From Anaerolineales bacterium (GTDB taxonomy: Bacteria > Chloroflexota > Anaerolineae > Anaerolineales > Villigracilaceae): a stretch of DNA of 15,921 bases. The notes beneath the pieces were generated by a model. That model saw only the letters and a list, made by a program, of their open reading frames with translations. It ran no database searches and was not told where the DNA came from. The stretch spans positions 1 through 15,921 of the forward strand of contig WGAD01000257.1 of NCBI GenBank assembly GCA_015489255.1, in the 5' to 3' direction. The stretch's first letter is position 1, and every line of letters starts with the position of its first letter. The position numbers and the translations under genes are program-made. Below, piece by piece: positions 9,181 through 15,921 of the stretch.

Positions 9181-10593
9181 ATGTTTGGATTGAAGGATGT
9201 TATCGCAGCCCTGACGGGCAAAACCCCGGATGCGCCGCATCTCTTTACCGAGGCGGCCATCGATTCTCGCCAGGTGATCCCGGGTGGATTGTTCATCGCC
9301 ATTCCCGGCAAGCGCGTGGACGGGCACGATTTCATTCCCCAGGCTTTTGCCCGGGGCGCCCTGGCCGCGTTGGTGCAGCGCGAGGTGCCCGGCCTCACTT
9401 GCAACACCCTGGATTTGCGTCCGGAGCGCCCGCTGCCAGCGGTTGTGCCGCCGCCTCCGCTTTGCTTGCGCGTGGAGGATACGGTCGTTGCGCTGCAAAC
9501 CATCGCCAGGTATTGGCGCCGTCAGTTGTCCGTGCGTGTGATCGGCGTGACCGGCAGCGTGGGCAAATCGACCACCAAAGAAATTGTGGCCGAAGTGTTG
9601 GCGCAGCGTTATCGCACGTTGAAGAACCCGGGCAACCTGAACAACGAGATCGGCCTACCGCTCTCGATCTTGCGCCTGACGCCGGGGCATGAACGCGCCG
9701 TCTTGGAGATGGGTTTCTACGTCCCGGGCGAGATCGCCTTCCTGTGCGAAATCGCCCGTCCCGTGGTGGGTGTGGTGACCAACGTCGGCCTGGTTCATGC
9801 GGAGCGCGCCGGTTCGCAAGAGGCGATCGCCCGTGGCAAGGCCGAACTGGTGCAAGCCCTGCCGCCGGATGGCGTTGCCGTGCTCAATTACGATGACCCC
9901 TGGGTGCGCCGCATGGCAGAACAAACCGTCGCGCGCGTGCTCTTTTATGGATTGGACCCGGCTGCCGATTTGTGGGCAGATGAGATCGTCAGCCTGGGCT
10001 TGGAAGGCCTGAAGCTGCGCCTGCATTACCAGGATGAAACCGTACACCTGCGCGTTCCACTGCTGGGGCGTCACTCGGCGCACACCGTGTTGCGGGCGGC
10101 GGCGGTTGGTCTGGCGGAAGGCCTGGACTGGCCGGAGATCGTCCGCGGTCTGCGCCACAGCAACACCCAGCTGCGCATGGTCACGGTGCGGGCCGACAGT
10201 GGCGCACTGTTGATCGACGACACATACAACGCCTCGCCGCAATCCATGCTGGCGGCCTTGAATTTGCTGGCCGAGCTGCCCGGGCGGCGGGTGGCCGTCC
10301 TGGGCGATATGCTGGAACTGGGGCCTTATGAAGCCGAAGGCCACCGCCTGGTGGGGCTGCGGGCTGCGGAAGTGGCCGACGTGCTGGTCACACTGGGGCG
10401 GCTTGGCGCTCAAATTGCGGACAGTGCGCGCCAGGCTGGCTTCCCGGCGGAGGCTTTGCACGTCTGCGCGTGCCACGAAGAGGTGGTGGATTTCTTGCGC
10501 CAAGAGCTGACCGCTCAAGACGTGGTGCTGATCAAAGGCTCCAACGGCCTGGGGATGCACCGCATTGTGGCGGCGCTGGAGAAGAAAGCATGA
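9181..10593 (+). CDS. murF: UDP-N-acetylmuramoyl-tripeptide--D-alanyl-D-alanine ligase MurF
   Basis: MurF adds the D-Ala-D-Ala dipeptide to the UDP-MurNAc-tripeptide with ATP, the last cytoplasmic step of precursor synthesis. The 470-residue product has the three Mur-ligase domains: an N-terminal UDP-binding domain (DSRQVIPGGLFIAIPG), a central ATPase with P-loop TGSVGKST (K129) and the EMGFYVPGEI segment, and a C-terminal domain with DDTYNASP (346-353). That last motif, and the absence of the MurE-type DYAHTPD, identify it as MurF and not MurE. The ATG lies 6 bases after the ftsI stop, with GGAG inside the ftsI end as ribosome-binding site. The stop overlaps the mraY start (ATGA). murE, which usually precedes murF, is missing here. 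Confidence 0.95.
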   Translation: MFGLKDVIAALTGKTPDAPHLFTEAAIDSRQVIPGGLFIAIPGKRVDGHDFIPQAFARGALAALVQREVPGLTCNTLDLRPERPLPAVVPPPPLCLRVEDTVVALQTIARYWRRQLSVRVIGVTGSVGKSTTKEIVAEVLAQRYRTLKNPGNLNNEIGLPLSILRLTPGHERAVLEMGFYVPGEIAFLCEIARPVVGVVTNVGLVHAERAGSQEAIARGKAELVQALPPDGVAVLNYDDPWVRRMAEQTVARVLFYGLDPAADLWADEIVSLGLEGLKLRLHYQDETVHLRVPLLGRHSAHTVLRAAAVGLAEGLDWPEIVRGLRHSNTQLRMVTVRADSGALLIDDTYNASPQSMLAALNLLAELPGRRVAVLGDMLELGPYEAEGHRLVGLRAAEVADVLVTLGRLGAQIADSARQAGFPAEALHVCACHEEVVDFLRQELTAQDVVLIKGSNGLGMHRIVAALEKKA

Positions 10594-11585
10594 TCGAATA
10601 CACTGCGGCGGTGCTGAGCCTGTCGGGTTTGAGTTTCTTGCTGGCGCTCATCTGGGGCGAGCCGCTGTTGCGCATCTTACGTCATTTTCGCATAGGCAAA
10701 GTAATTCGCATGGAAGGGCCGGAGCGGCATTTCGAGAAAATGGGCACGCCGACCATGGGCGGTGTGATGATCATCCTGCCCGTGGTGCTGATGACGCTCC
10801 TGCTCAACGCCGCCCCGCTGATTGGCTTCAAGGGCGTTGGTCCCTCGGTGCTGGTGCCGACCCTCGCCTTGCTGGTCTATGGCCTTTTGGGCGCGGTAGA
10901 CGATTGGGAAGGCGTGCGCGGAGCGCGTCGCGGGCTGGGCATGCGCGCCCGCACCAAATTTGCCATTCAAATTGCCCTGGGCATGGTCATCGGCTGGGTG
11001 CTGAAGTACATGCTGGACGTGCCCGATGTCTTTTTGCCCGGCGTACCGGTGGAACTGGAACTCGGTTGGGTTTACGTCCCGCTGGCCGCTCTCCTGGTGG
11101 CGGGCTTTTCCAACGCCGTTAACCTGACCGACGGTCTCGACGGGCTGGCGGGGCTGATCGCGGCCACCGCCTTCGGCGCCTATGGCGGCATTGCGCTCTT
11201 GCAGGGGCAAATTTACCTGGCGCAGTTCAGCTTTTTGCTGGTAGGCGCCATTTTCGGCTTTTTGTGGTTCAACGTCCACCCGGCGCAGCTCTTCATGGGC
11301 GATACCGGTTCCCTGGCGCTGGGCGCCACGCTGGCCGTCGTCGCCCTGATGACCGGGCACTGGCCTTTGTTGGCCCTGATCGGGATCGTTCCCCTCAGCG
11401 AGACCCTGAGCGTGATGCTGCAGGTGGCTTATTTCAAATGGACGGGCGGTAAACGCTTGTTTAAAATGTCGCCGCTGCATCATCACTTTGAACTGTCTGG
11501 CTGGAGCGAAACCCAGGTGGTGCAGCGTTTTTGGCTGATCAGCTTGCTGGCGGCGCTCTTCGGTGTGGGATTGGCGATGCTATGA
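10590..11585 (+). CDS. mraY: Phospho-N-acetylmuramoyl-pentapeptide-transferase MraY
   Basis: MraY moves phospho-MurNAc-pentapeptide from UDP to undecaprenyl phosphate, making lipid I in the inner membrane. The 331-residue, roughly ten-helix product carries the family's signature sites: the GTPTMGG motif near residues 53-59, the catalytic aspartate pair D104-D105 (GAVDDW), NLTDGLDG (178-185), the magnesium-binding D238 in MGDTGSL, and the HHH loop (297-299) before FELSGWSE. The first helix starts almost at the N-terminus, so it is a little shorter at that end than the 360-residue E. coli enzyme. A GGAG site (10578-10581) precedes the start, which overlaps the murF stop as ATGA. The stop overlaps murD in the same way. 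Confidence 0.97.
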   Translation: MIEYTAAVLSLSGLSFLLALIWGEPLLRILRHFRIGKVIRMEGPERHFEKMGTPTMGGVMIILPVVLMTLLLNAAPLIGFKGVGPSVLVPTLALLVYGLLGAVDDWEGVRGARRGLGMRARTKFAIQIALGMVIGWVLKYMLDVPDVFLPGVPVELELGWVYVPLAALLVAGFSNAVNLTDGLDGLAGLIAATAFGAYGGIALLQGQIYLAQFSFLLVGAIFGFLWFNVHPAQLFMGDTGSLALGATLAVVALMTGHWPLLALIGIVPLSETLSVMLQVAYFKWTGGKRLFKMSPLHHHFELSGWSETQVVQRFWLISLLAALFGVGLAML

Positions 11586-12964
11586 ACGACAAGAACTGGC
11601 GTGGACGCAGGGTGCTCATCCTGGGCGCAGCCCGTCAGGGGACGGCGTTGGCGCGTTACCTGGCGCGCCGCGGCGCGCAGGTGACGCTGAACGATCGGCG
11701 GGAAGCGGCAGACCTGGCCGAAGCGCGGGCGGCGCTAGAAGGACTGCCCATCCGCTGGGTTTTGGGCGGGCACCCGCTCTCCTTGCTGGAGGACTGCGAT
11801 TTGCTTTGCCTTTCCGGCGGCGTGCCGCTACGCTTGCCGCTGGTGCAAGAAGCCCTGCGGCGCGGGATTCCGCTGTCGAACGATACGCAAATCTTTCTGG
11901 AAGCAGCGCCTTGCCCGACCGTTGGCATCACAGGATCGGCGGGCAAGACGACGACCACGGCGCTGGTCGGCGAAATGGCAAAACAGGCCCGACGCGCTGG
12001 CCCCGGCCGGGTGTTCGTCGGCGGCAACATCGGCGATCCGCTCATCAATTACCTGGACGAGATGACCGCAGATGACCTGGCCGTGCTGGAGATTTCCAGC
12101 TTTCAGCTGGAGCAGATGACCCTGTCTACTGATGTGGCGGCGGTGTTGAACATCACGCCCAATCACCTGGATCGGCATGGGACGATGGACGCGTATACAG
12201 CGGCCAAAGCGCGGCTGGTTCGTTTCCAGTCTCCTACTGGCGCGGCGGTGCTGGGGCGCGATGACCCCGGCGCCTGGGCGTTGCGCAGCGAGGTTCGTGG
12301 TCGTTTGCTGGCCTTTGGCCTGCGTCCGTTTGCCGACGAAGGGACGTTCCAGCGCGATGGCTGGCTCTGGCTGCGGCTAGACGAGAAAGAAAGCCGTTTG
12401 TTGCCACGGAAGGCCTTGCGTTTGCGCGGCGATCACAACGTGCTCAATGCGTTGGCCGCCTTTGCCGTTGGCGCTGCTGCTGGCCTGCCGCTGGAAGCCA
12501 TGCAGCAGGCGGCGGAGGGGTTTCGTGGTGTGCCGCACCGCCTGGAGACGGTTCGGCTCTGGCGAGGGGTGCGCTGGGTGAACGATTCCATCGCCACCGC
12601 GCCGGAACGCACGGCGGCAGCCATCCGCGCTTTCGATGAACCGCTGGTGTTGTTGCTGGGCGGGCGCGACAAAAACCTTCCCTGGGATGAATTAGCCGCC
12701 CTCGTGCGGCAGCGCGTAGATCATGTCGTCGTCTTTGGCGAGGCTGCCGATAAAATTCTGGCTGCGCTGGCCGCGGCTGAAGGCGAGCGTCCCTATACGC
12801 TGGCACGTTGCGCTGGTTTGCAAGAGGCCGTTGAGCGGGCGGCTGCGGTGGCAGCACCCGGGGACGTGGTGCTGCTTTCCCCGGGCGGCACGAGCTTCGA
12901 TGAATTTGCCGATTTTTCCGAACGAGGAGAAAGGTTTCGCGCATGGGTCATGGCGCTGTCGTAA
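11582..12964 (+). CDS. murD: UDP-N-acetylmuramoyl-L-alanine--D-glutamate ligase MurD
   Basis: MurD adds D-glutamate to UDP-MurNAc-L-alanine with ATP. The 460-residue product shows an N-terminal Rossmann-like domain (VLILGAARQGTALARYL), a P-loop TGSAGKTTTT (K122), the LEISSFQLE segment typical of MurD, NITPNHLDRHGTMDAY, a K-containing AAKARL region at the place of the carbamylated lysine, GDHNVLNALAA, the NDSIAT motif (from residue 334) and LLSPGGTSFDEFADFSERG near the end. ISSFQLE and NDSIATAP are MurD markers within the Mur-ligase family. The start overlaps mraY as ATGA; the 3' end overlaps ftsW by 22 bases. Confidence 0.96.
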   Translation: MNDKNWRGRRVLILGAARQGTALARYLARRGAQVTLNDRREAADLAEARAALEGLPIRWVLGGHPLSLLEDCDLLCLSGGVPLRLPLVQEALRRGIPLSNDTQIFLEAAPCPTVGITGSAGKTTTTALVGEMAKQARRAGPGRVFVGGNIGDPLINYLDEMTADDLAVLEISSFQLEQMTLSTDVAAVLNITPNHLDRHGTMDAYTAAKARLVRFQSPTGAAVLGRDDPGAWALRSEVRGRLLAFGLRPFADEGTFQRDGWLWLRLDEKESRLLPRKALRLRGDHNVLNALAAFAVGAAAGLPLEAMQQAAEGFRGVPHRLETVRLWRGVRWVNDSIATAPERTAAAIRAFDEPLVLLLGGRDKNLPWDELAALVRQRVDHVVVFGEAADKILAALAAAEGERPYTLARCAGLQEAVERAAAVAAPGDVVLLSPGGTSFDEFADFSERGERFRAWVMALS

Positions 12965-14175
12965 ACCCGCCGCGTGAACGCCAACTGCGCGGCCATCCAC
13001 TGGGAGACCCTGTGCTGGCGGCCCTGGTGAGCGGCATGACGGCATTCGGGCTGGTGATGTTATATTCCGCCAGCTTCGATTTCCTGGTCTCCATCGGGCA
13101 TTCACCTTTTGAAGCGGTGGGCAAGCAGCTCATCTGGCTGTTGCTGGGTTTGGTCAGTGCCGGCTTCATGGCGTTGATCGATTATCACCATTGGCAGCGG
13201 TGGGCCTTGCCGCTGATCGCGCTGGCGATTTTCCTGCTGGTGTTGGTCGTCTTTATCGGCGAGCAGCGATACGGCGCCAGCCGCGGCCTCTGGGGCGGCT
13301 CTGTGCAGCCTTCGGAACTGGCAAAGCTGGCGGTGATCATTTATCTGGCGGTCTGGCTGTACGCCAAACGCGACTTTTTGCACACCTGGGGCTTTGGCCT
13401 GCTCCCGTTGGGCATCATCCTGGGGGCGGTGGCCGGGCTGATCTTCTTGCAGCCGGATTTGAGCGCCGGCGTTACCGTGTTCATGCTGGGCACTTTGCTC
13501 TACATGCTTTCCGTGCGCGACTTGCGCATCGTTGCTCTCTTGCTGGCGATTGCGGTGCTGTTGGCGATCTTGATGGTGGTGGCGATGCCCACAGGCCGCG
13601 CGCGCATGGATAGTTACCTGACCGGTTTGCGCGATCCGCTGGAAAGTTCGTACCACATGCAACGCTCCATTGAAGCCATCGTCAACGGCGGACTGGTTGG
13701 GATGGGCCTGGGGCAGGGCGTGAGCAAATGGTATGGCTGGCTGCCTTTCCCGCACACCGACAGCATTTATGCGGTCATCATCGAAGAATTGGGGTTGCTG
13801 GGGGGGCTGGCCGTTTGGGGCGGTTTTGCGGCCCTCTTTTGGCGCGGCATCCGCATTGCCAGCCGGGCGCCCGATATGCTGGGCGCTTTGCTGGCGAGCG
13901 GTATCACGTTTTGGATTGTGGGCGAAGCCCTGCTGAACATGGGCGTGATGGTGGGCATCTTTCCCTTTGCTGGCAATGCCCTGCCGTTTTTCAGCGCTGG
14001 CGGTTCGAATCTGGTGGTTTCGCTGGCAGGGATCGGATTGTTGTTGAACATCGCCCGGCAGGGACGGTCGAATGCCAATTTTTGGAGGTTTTCACATGCG
14101 GATTCTGGTCTGCGCAGGCGGCACCGGCGGGGGCGTGTATCCCGCCATGGCGGTGCTGCAAGCGCTGAAGAATAA
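12943..14175 (+). CDS. ftsW: Septal peptidoglycan polymerase FtsW (SEDS family)
   Basis: FtsW is the membrane glycosyltransferase that polymerises lipid II at the septum, paired with FtsI. The 410-residue product has about ten membrane helices and SEDS-family motifs: LMLYSAS-like VMLYSASF near residue 40, VQPSELAKLA, LQPDLSAG, GMGLGQGVSK, PHTDSIYAVIIEELG with D273 at the family's proposed catalytic aspartate in the large outer loop, and AGGSNLVVSLAGIGLLLNI near the C-terminus. The ATG at 12943 lies inside murD, 13 bases after GAGGAG (12924-12929), giving a 22-base overlap. After about residue 384 the frame continues 26 Arg/Ala-rich codons over the start of murG; these look like out-of-frame coding and are not family sequence. 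It is FtsW and not RodA by position in the cluster. Confidence 0.94.
   Translation: MGHGAVVNPPRERQLRGHPLGDPVLAALVSGMTAFGLVMLYSASFDFLVSIGHSPFEAVGKQLIWLLLGLVSAGFMALIDYHHWQRWALPLIALAIFLLVLVVFIGEQRYGASRGLWGGSVQPSELAKLAVIIYLAVWLYAKRDFLHTWGFGLLPLGIILGAVAGLIFLQPDLSAGVTVFMLGTLLYMLSVRDLRIVALLLAIAVLLAILMVVAMPTGRARMDSYLTGLRDPLESSYHMQRSIEAIVNGGLVGMGLGQGVSKWYGWLPFPHTDSIYAVIIEELGLLGGLAVWGGFAALFWRGIRIASRAPDMLGALLASGITFWIVGEALLNMGVMVGIFPFAGNALPFFSAGGSNLVVSLAGIGLLLNIARQGRSNANFWRFSHADSGLRRRHRRGRVSRHGGAASAEE
14084..14088 (+). promoter_or_regulatory. Shine-Dalgarno of murG inside ftsW
   Basis: GGAGG lies 7 bases before the ATG at 14096 and fixes the murG start there, instead of the in-frame ATG at 14072. It is within the ftsW reading frame. 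Confidence 0.8.
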
Positions 14176-15193
14176 GAGCGTGGATGTGCTCTGGGTCGGC
14201 GGCGAGGGAGGCATGGAAGCCGACCTGGTGCGCCGCGAGGGGATCGCGTATCAAGCCATCCCGGCAGCCGGGCTGCACGGGGTTGGCCCCTTGCGTCTGC
14301 CGGGCAATGCGCTCAAACTGGGGCGCGGTCTCTTTGTGGCCCGCCGCATCTTGCGCGCTTATCGTCCGGATGTCCTCTTTTTTACTGGCGGCTATGTGGC
14401 CGTTCCGGTGGCGATGGCGGGCAGAAACATCCCAACCCTGGTTTATGTGCCCGATATTGAACCCGGTCTGGCGTTGAAAGGTATTTCCCGTTACGCCGAG
14501 GTCATCGCAGTTACCGCCGAGGCCTCGCGGCAGTATTTCACCGAAACGAAGGCCGAAGTGCTGGTCTCCGGCTATCCGGTGCGCGAATCACTGCTTGCCT
14601 GGACGCGGGAAGACGCGCTGGAAGCCCTCAATCTGCGGGCTGATGAGCCGGTGCTGCTCTTTTTTGGCGGTAGCAAGGGCGCCCGTTCTATCAACCGGGC
14701 TTTGCTGCATCACCTGGACGGGTTACTGACGCTGGGGCAGGTGGTACACATCACTGGCCGGTTAGATTGGGAATATGTCCAGGAGGAACACCACCGGCTT
14801 CCGGCCAGCATGGCTTCTCGCTATCATATTTTCCCGTACCTGCACGAACGGATGGGCGCCGCGCTGCGGGCCGCCGATTTGGTCGTGGCGCGGGCTGGCG
14901 CCTCTACCCTGGGAGAGTTTCCCGCTTTTGGCGTGCCGGCCATCCTGGTCCCTTACCCTCACGCCTGGCGCTACCAGAAAGTCAACGCCGATTACCTGGC
15001 AAGCGAGGGCGCCGCGATCTTGCTGGAAGATGCGGATCTCTGGGGCAAGTTGCTCCTGACCGTGCAGGCGCTCTTCGAGCACCCGGAACGCTTGCAAGCC
15101 ATGCGCGAAGTGATGCACAGCCTGCATCGTCCCGCTGCCGCCCGCCAGATCGGGCAGGCGCTGCTGACCCTGGGCGAAAGGAAAACCGCATGA
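14096..15193 (+). CDS. murG: UDP-GlcNAc--lipid I N-acetylglucosaminyltransferase MurG (divergent motifs)
   Basis: MurG adds GlcNAc to lipid I at the inner face of the membrane to make lipid II. The 365-residue GT-B protein has the N-terminal glycine loop AGGTGGGVYPA (7-17), GGSKGA (191-196) in the C-domain, and the UDP-GlcNAc site ARAGASTLGE (265-274) followed by PYPHAWRYQ, with E274 and Q294 conserved. Two classic N-domain features differ: the His of GGTGGH is Gly (G13), and the HEQN stretch reads YVPD (117-120). The overall family call is still strong from the rest of the sequence and from position. The N-terminus fits homologues (MRILVCAGGTGG). It overlaps ftsW by 80 bases and the next gene by 4 (ATGA). 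Confidence 0.94.
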   Translation: MRILVCAGGTGGGVYPAMAVLQALKNKSVDVLWVGGEGGMEADLVRREGIAYQAIPAAGLHGVGPLRLPGNALKLGRGLFVARRILRAYRPDVLFFTGGYVAVPVAMAGRNIPTLVYVPDIEPGLALKGISRYAEVIAVTAEASRQYFTETKAEVLVSGYPVRESLLAWTREDALEALNLRADEPVLLFFGGSKGARSINRALLHHLDGLLTLGQVVHITGRLDWEYVQEEHHRLPASMASRYHIFPYLHERMGAALRAADLVVARAGASTLGEFPAFGVPAILVPYPHAWRYQKVNADYLASEGAAILLEDADLWGKLLLTVQALFEHPERLQAMREVMHSLHRPAAARQIGQALLTLGERKTA

Positions 15194-15711
15194 TCGCCAT
15201 CCATCACGTTTTTTTGATGTTTGTGTTGGTGTTTGCCATCATTGGCACCATGCGCGGCTGGGCGAAGGAGGTGCTGGTCTCGTTCAGCGTGTTGACGGCC
15301 ATCGCCCTCAATTATTTGCTGGAACGCTTTGTGCCTCTGACCGTTTTTTCGCAATCGCAATCCGTTTCTCTCTTCTGGATCCGCTTCATCATCCTTATGG
15401 TGCTGGTCTTTTTCGGCTACCAGACGGTCAACATTTCCAAATTTGCGCCGCGTGTTCGCCGTGAAAAGATCCAGGATGCGGTGCTGGGGTTCTTCTTTGG
15501 CGCCATCAACGGCTACGGCATTGCTGGCACGGTGTGGTATTACCTGAATGAAACGCACTACGCGTTGCAGTTCATTTACCCTCCCCCGCCGGAGTTGCAA
15601 GCCAAAATTGCCCAATATGTGGCGCTTTTGCCGCCCAGTTTGATCGGCGACCCGGCGATTTATTTCGCGGTGATTATGGCTTTGATTTTCGTATTGGCGG
15701 TGTTTCTCTGA
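15190..15711 (+). CDS. CvpA-like small polytopic membrane protein, hypothetical
   Basis: This 173-residue protein has about five membrane segments (roughly 5-20, 26-45, 60-80, 97-118, 155-173). The start, a first helix then GTMRGWAKEVLVSFSVL, recalls the RGxxxE pattern of the CvpA/colicin V production family, and the GFFFGAINGYGIAGTVWYYL helix recalls its later glycine-rich helix; the match is partial. No catalytic motif is seen. A proline run (PPPP, 131-134) lies in the last loop. It is locked between murG (ATGA overlap, with AAAGGA 7 bases before the start) and murC (TGATG overlap), so it is surely co-expressed with lipid II synthesis. A role in envelope or division is inferred from position only. 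The frame is open further upstream inside murG, but that part is not likely to be used. Confidence 0.85.
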   Translation: MIAIHHVFLMFVLVFAIIGTMRGWAKEVLVSFSVLTAIALNYLLERFVPLTVFSQSQSVSLFWIRFIILMVLVFFGYQTVNISKFAPRVRREKIQDAVLGFFFGAINGYGIAGTVWYYLNETHYALQFIYPPPPELQAKIAQYVALLPPSLIGDPAIYFAVIMALIFVLAVFL

Positions 15712-15921
15712 TGACGCATTACCACCTGATCGGGATTGGCGGCAGCGGCCTATCGGCCATTGCGCGGATGCTTCTGGAAGCCGGGCATACGGTTTCCGGC
15801 TGCGATCGCGCGCCTTCTCAGCTGGCGGAGGCCCTGCGCGCCGCTGGCGCGAGCGTGTACCCCGGGCATGATCCTGCCCACCTGGACGGGGTCGATGTAG
15901 TCATCCGTTCTTCGGCTATCC
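15711..15921 (+). CDS. murC: UDP-N-acetylmuramate--L-alanine ligase MurC, 3'-truncated by window
   Basis: Only the first 70 codons are present. They encode the N-terminal Rossmann-type UDP-binding domain of MurC, with the hallmark LIGIGGSGLSAIARMLLEAGH (starting at residue 6) followed by GCDRAPSQ and VIRSSAI near the edge. MurC adds the first L-alanine to UDP-MurNAc. The residues GIGGSGLSAIA separate it from other Mur ligases. The ATG shares one base with the preceding stop codon (TGATG). The catalytic ATPase domain lies beyond the right edge, so intactness cannot be judged. Confidence 0.93.
   Translation, partial: MTHYHLIGIGGSGLSAIARMLLEAGHTVSGCDRAPSQLAEALRAAGASVYPGHDPAHLDGVDVVIRSSAI

Noticed and set aside
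7300-9498. 732-codon open frame on the minus strand
   Set aside because: It lies antisense to ftsL, ftsI and murF, has low-complexity His/Gln/Arg-rich composition and no family features. It is a by-product of GC-rich codon use, as are the other long antisense frames (for example 115-1593, 2395-3480, 3598-4812, 9655-10560).
14767-15189. 314-codon frame joined upstream to the CvpA-like gene
   Set aside because: The upstream part is out-of-frame murG with Arg/Gly/Pro-rich composition. A ribosome-binding site and ATGA junction at 15190 define the real start.

Overview
The window is a GC-rich bacterial chromosome segment in which every gene lies on the + strand. It carries the front part of a dcw (division and cell wall) cluster, preceded by a short ligA operon and the end of a metal-transport ATPase gene. 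Gene order, the divergent MurG motifs and the style of the membrane sensor suggest a Chloroflexota bacterium, probably Anaerolineae-like. This placement is an inference from familiarity with such sequences and no database search was possible.

Layout. (1) Positions 1-1740 hold the 3' part of a P1B-type metal ATPase with the SPC and HEGS signatures of the P1B-4 group. Its last codons run through a strong intrinsic terminator (1665-1701). (2) A perfect TATAAT (1749-1754) sits just before ligA (1762-3792), placed so that the transcript would start at or next to the ATG (leaderless). ligA is followed after 9 bases by an unassigned sensor-like gene (3802-5385) with about eight membrane helices and a PAS-like domain but no recognisable output domain. 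A second strong terminator (5413-5443) closes this unit. (3) The control region at 5450-5592 holds a -35/-10 promoter, a 17-base perfect inverted repeat on the -35, five tandem MraZ boxes over the -10 and start site, and a GAAA-capped leader hairpin. (4) From 5593 to the right edge the genes are mraZ, rsmH, an ftsL-like gene, ftsI, murF, mraY, murD, ftsW, murG, a CvpA-like membrane gene and the start of murC. Most neighbours overlap by 1-4 bases, and murD/ftsW and ftsW/murG overlap by 22 and 80 bases.

How they work together. MurC, MurD and MurF build the UDP-MurNAc-peptide. MraY and MurG turn it into lipid II at the membrane. FtsW and FtsI polymerise and crosslink it at the septum, with the FtsL-like protein as a likely divisome scaffold. 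MraZ probably represses the whole transcript from its own boxes. murE is absent from its usual place between ftsI and murF.

I see no mobile element, CRISPR array, tRNA or rRNA, and no gene-free gap over about 210 bases. The window is mostly a well-known gene cluster. The features most worth follow-up are the output-less sensor gene, the altered MurG motifs, the CvpA-like gene embedded in the cluster, and the control regions of mraZ and ligA.
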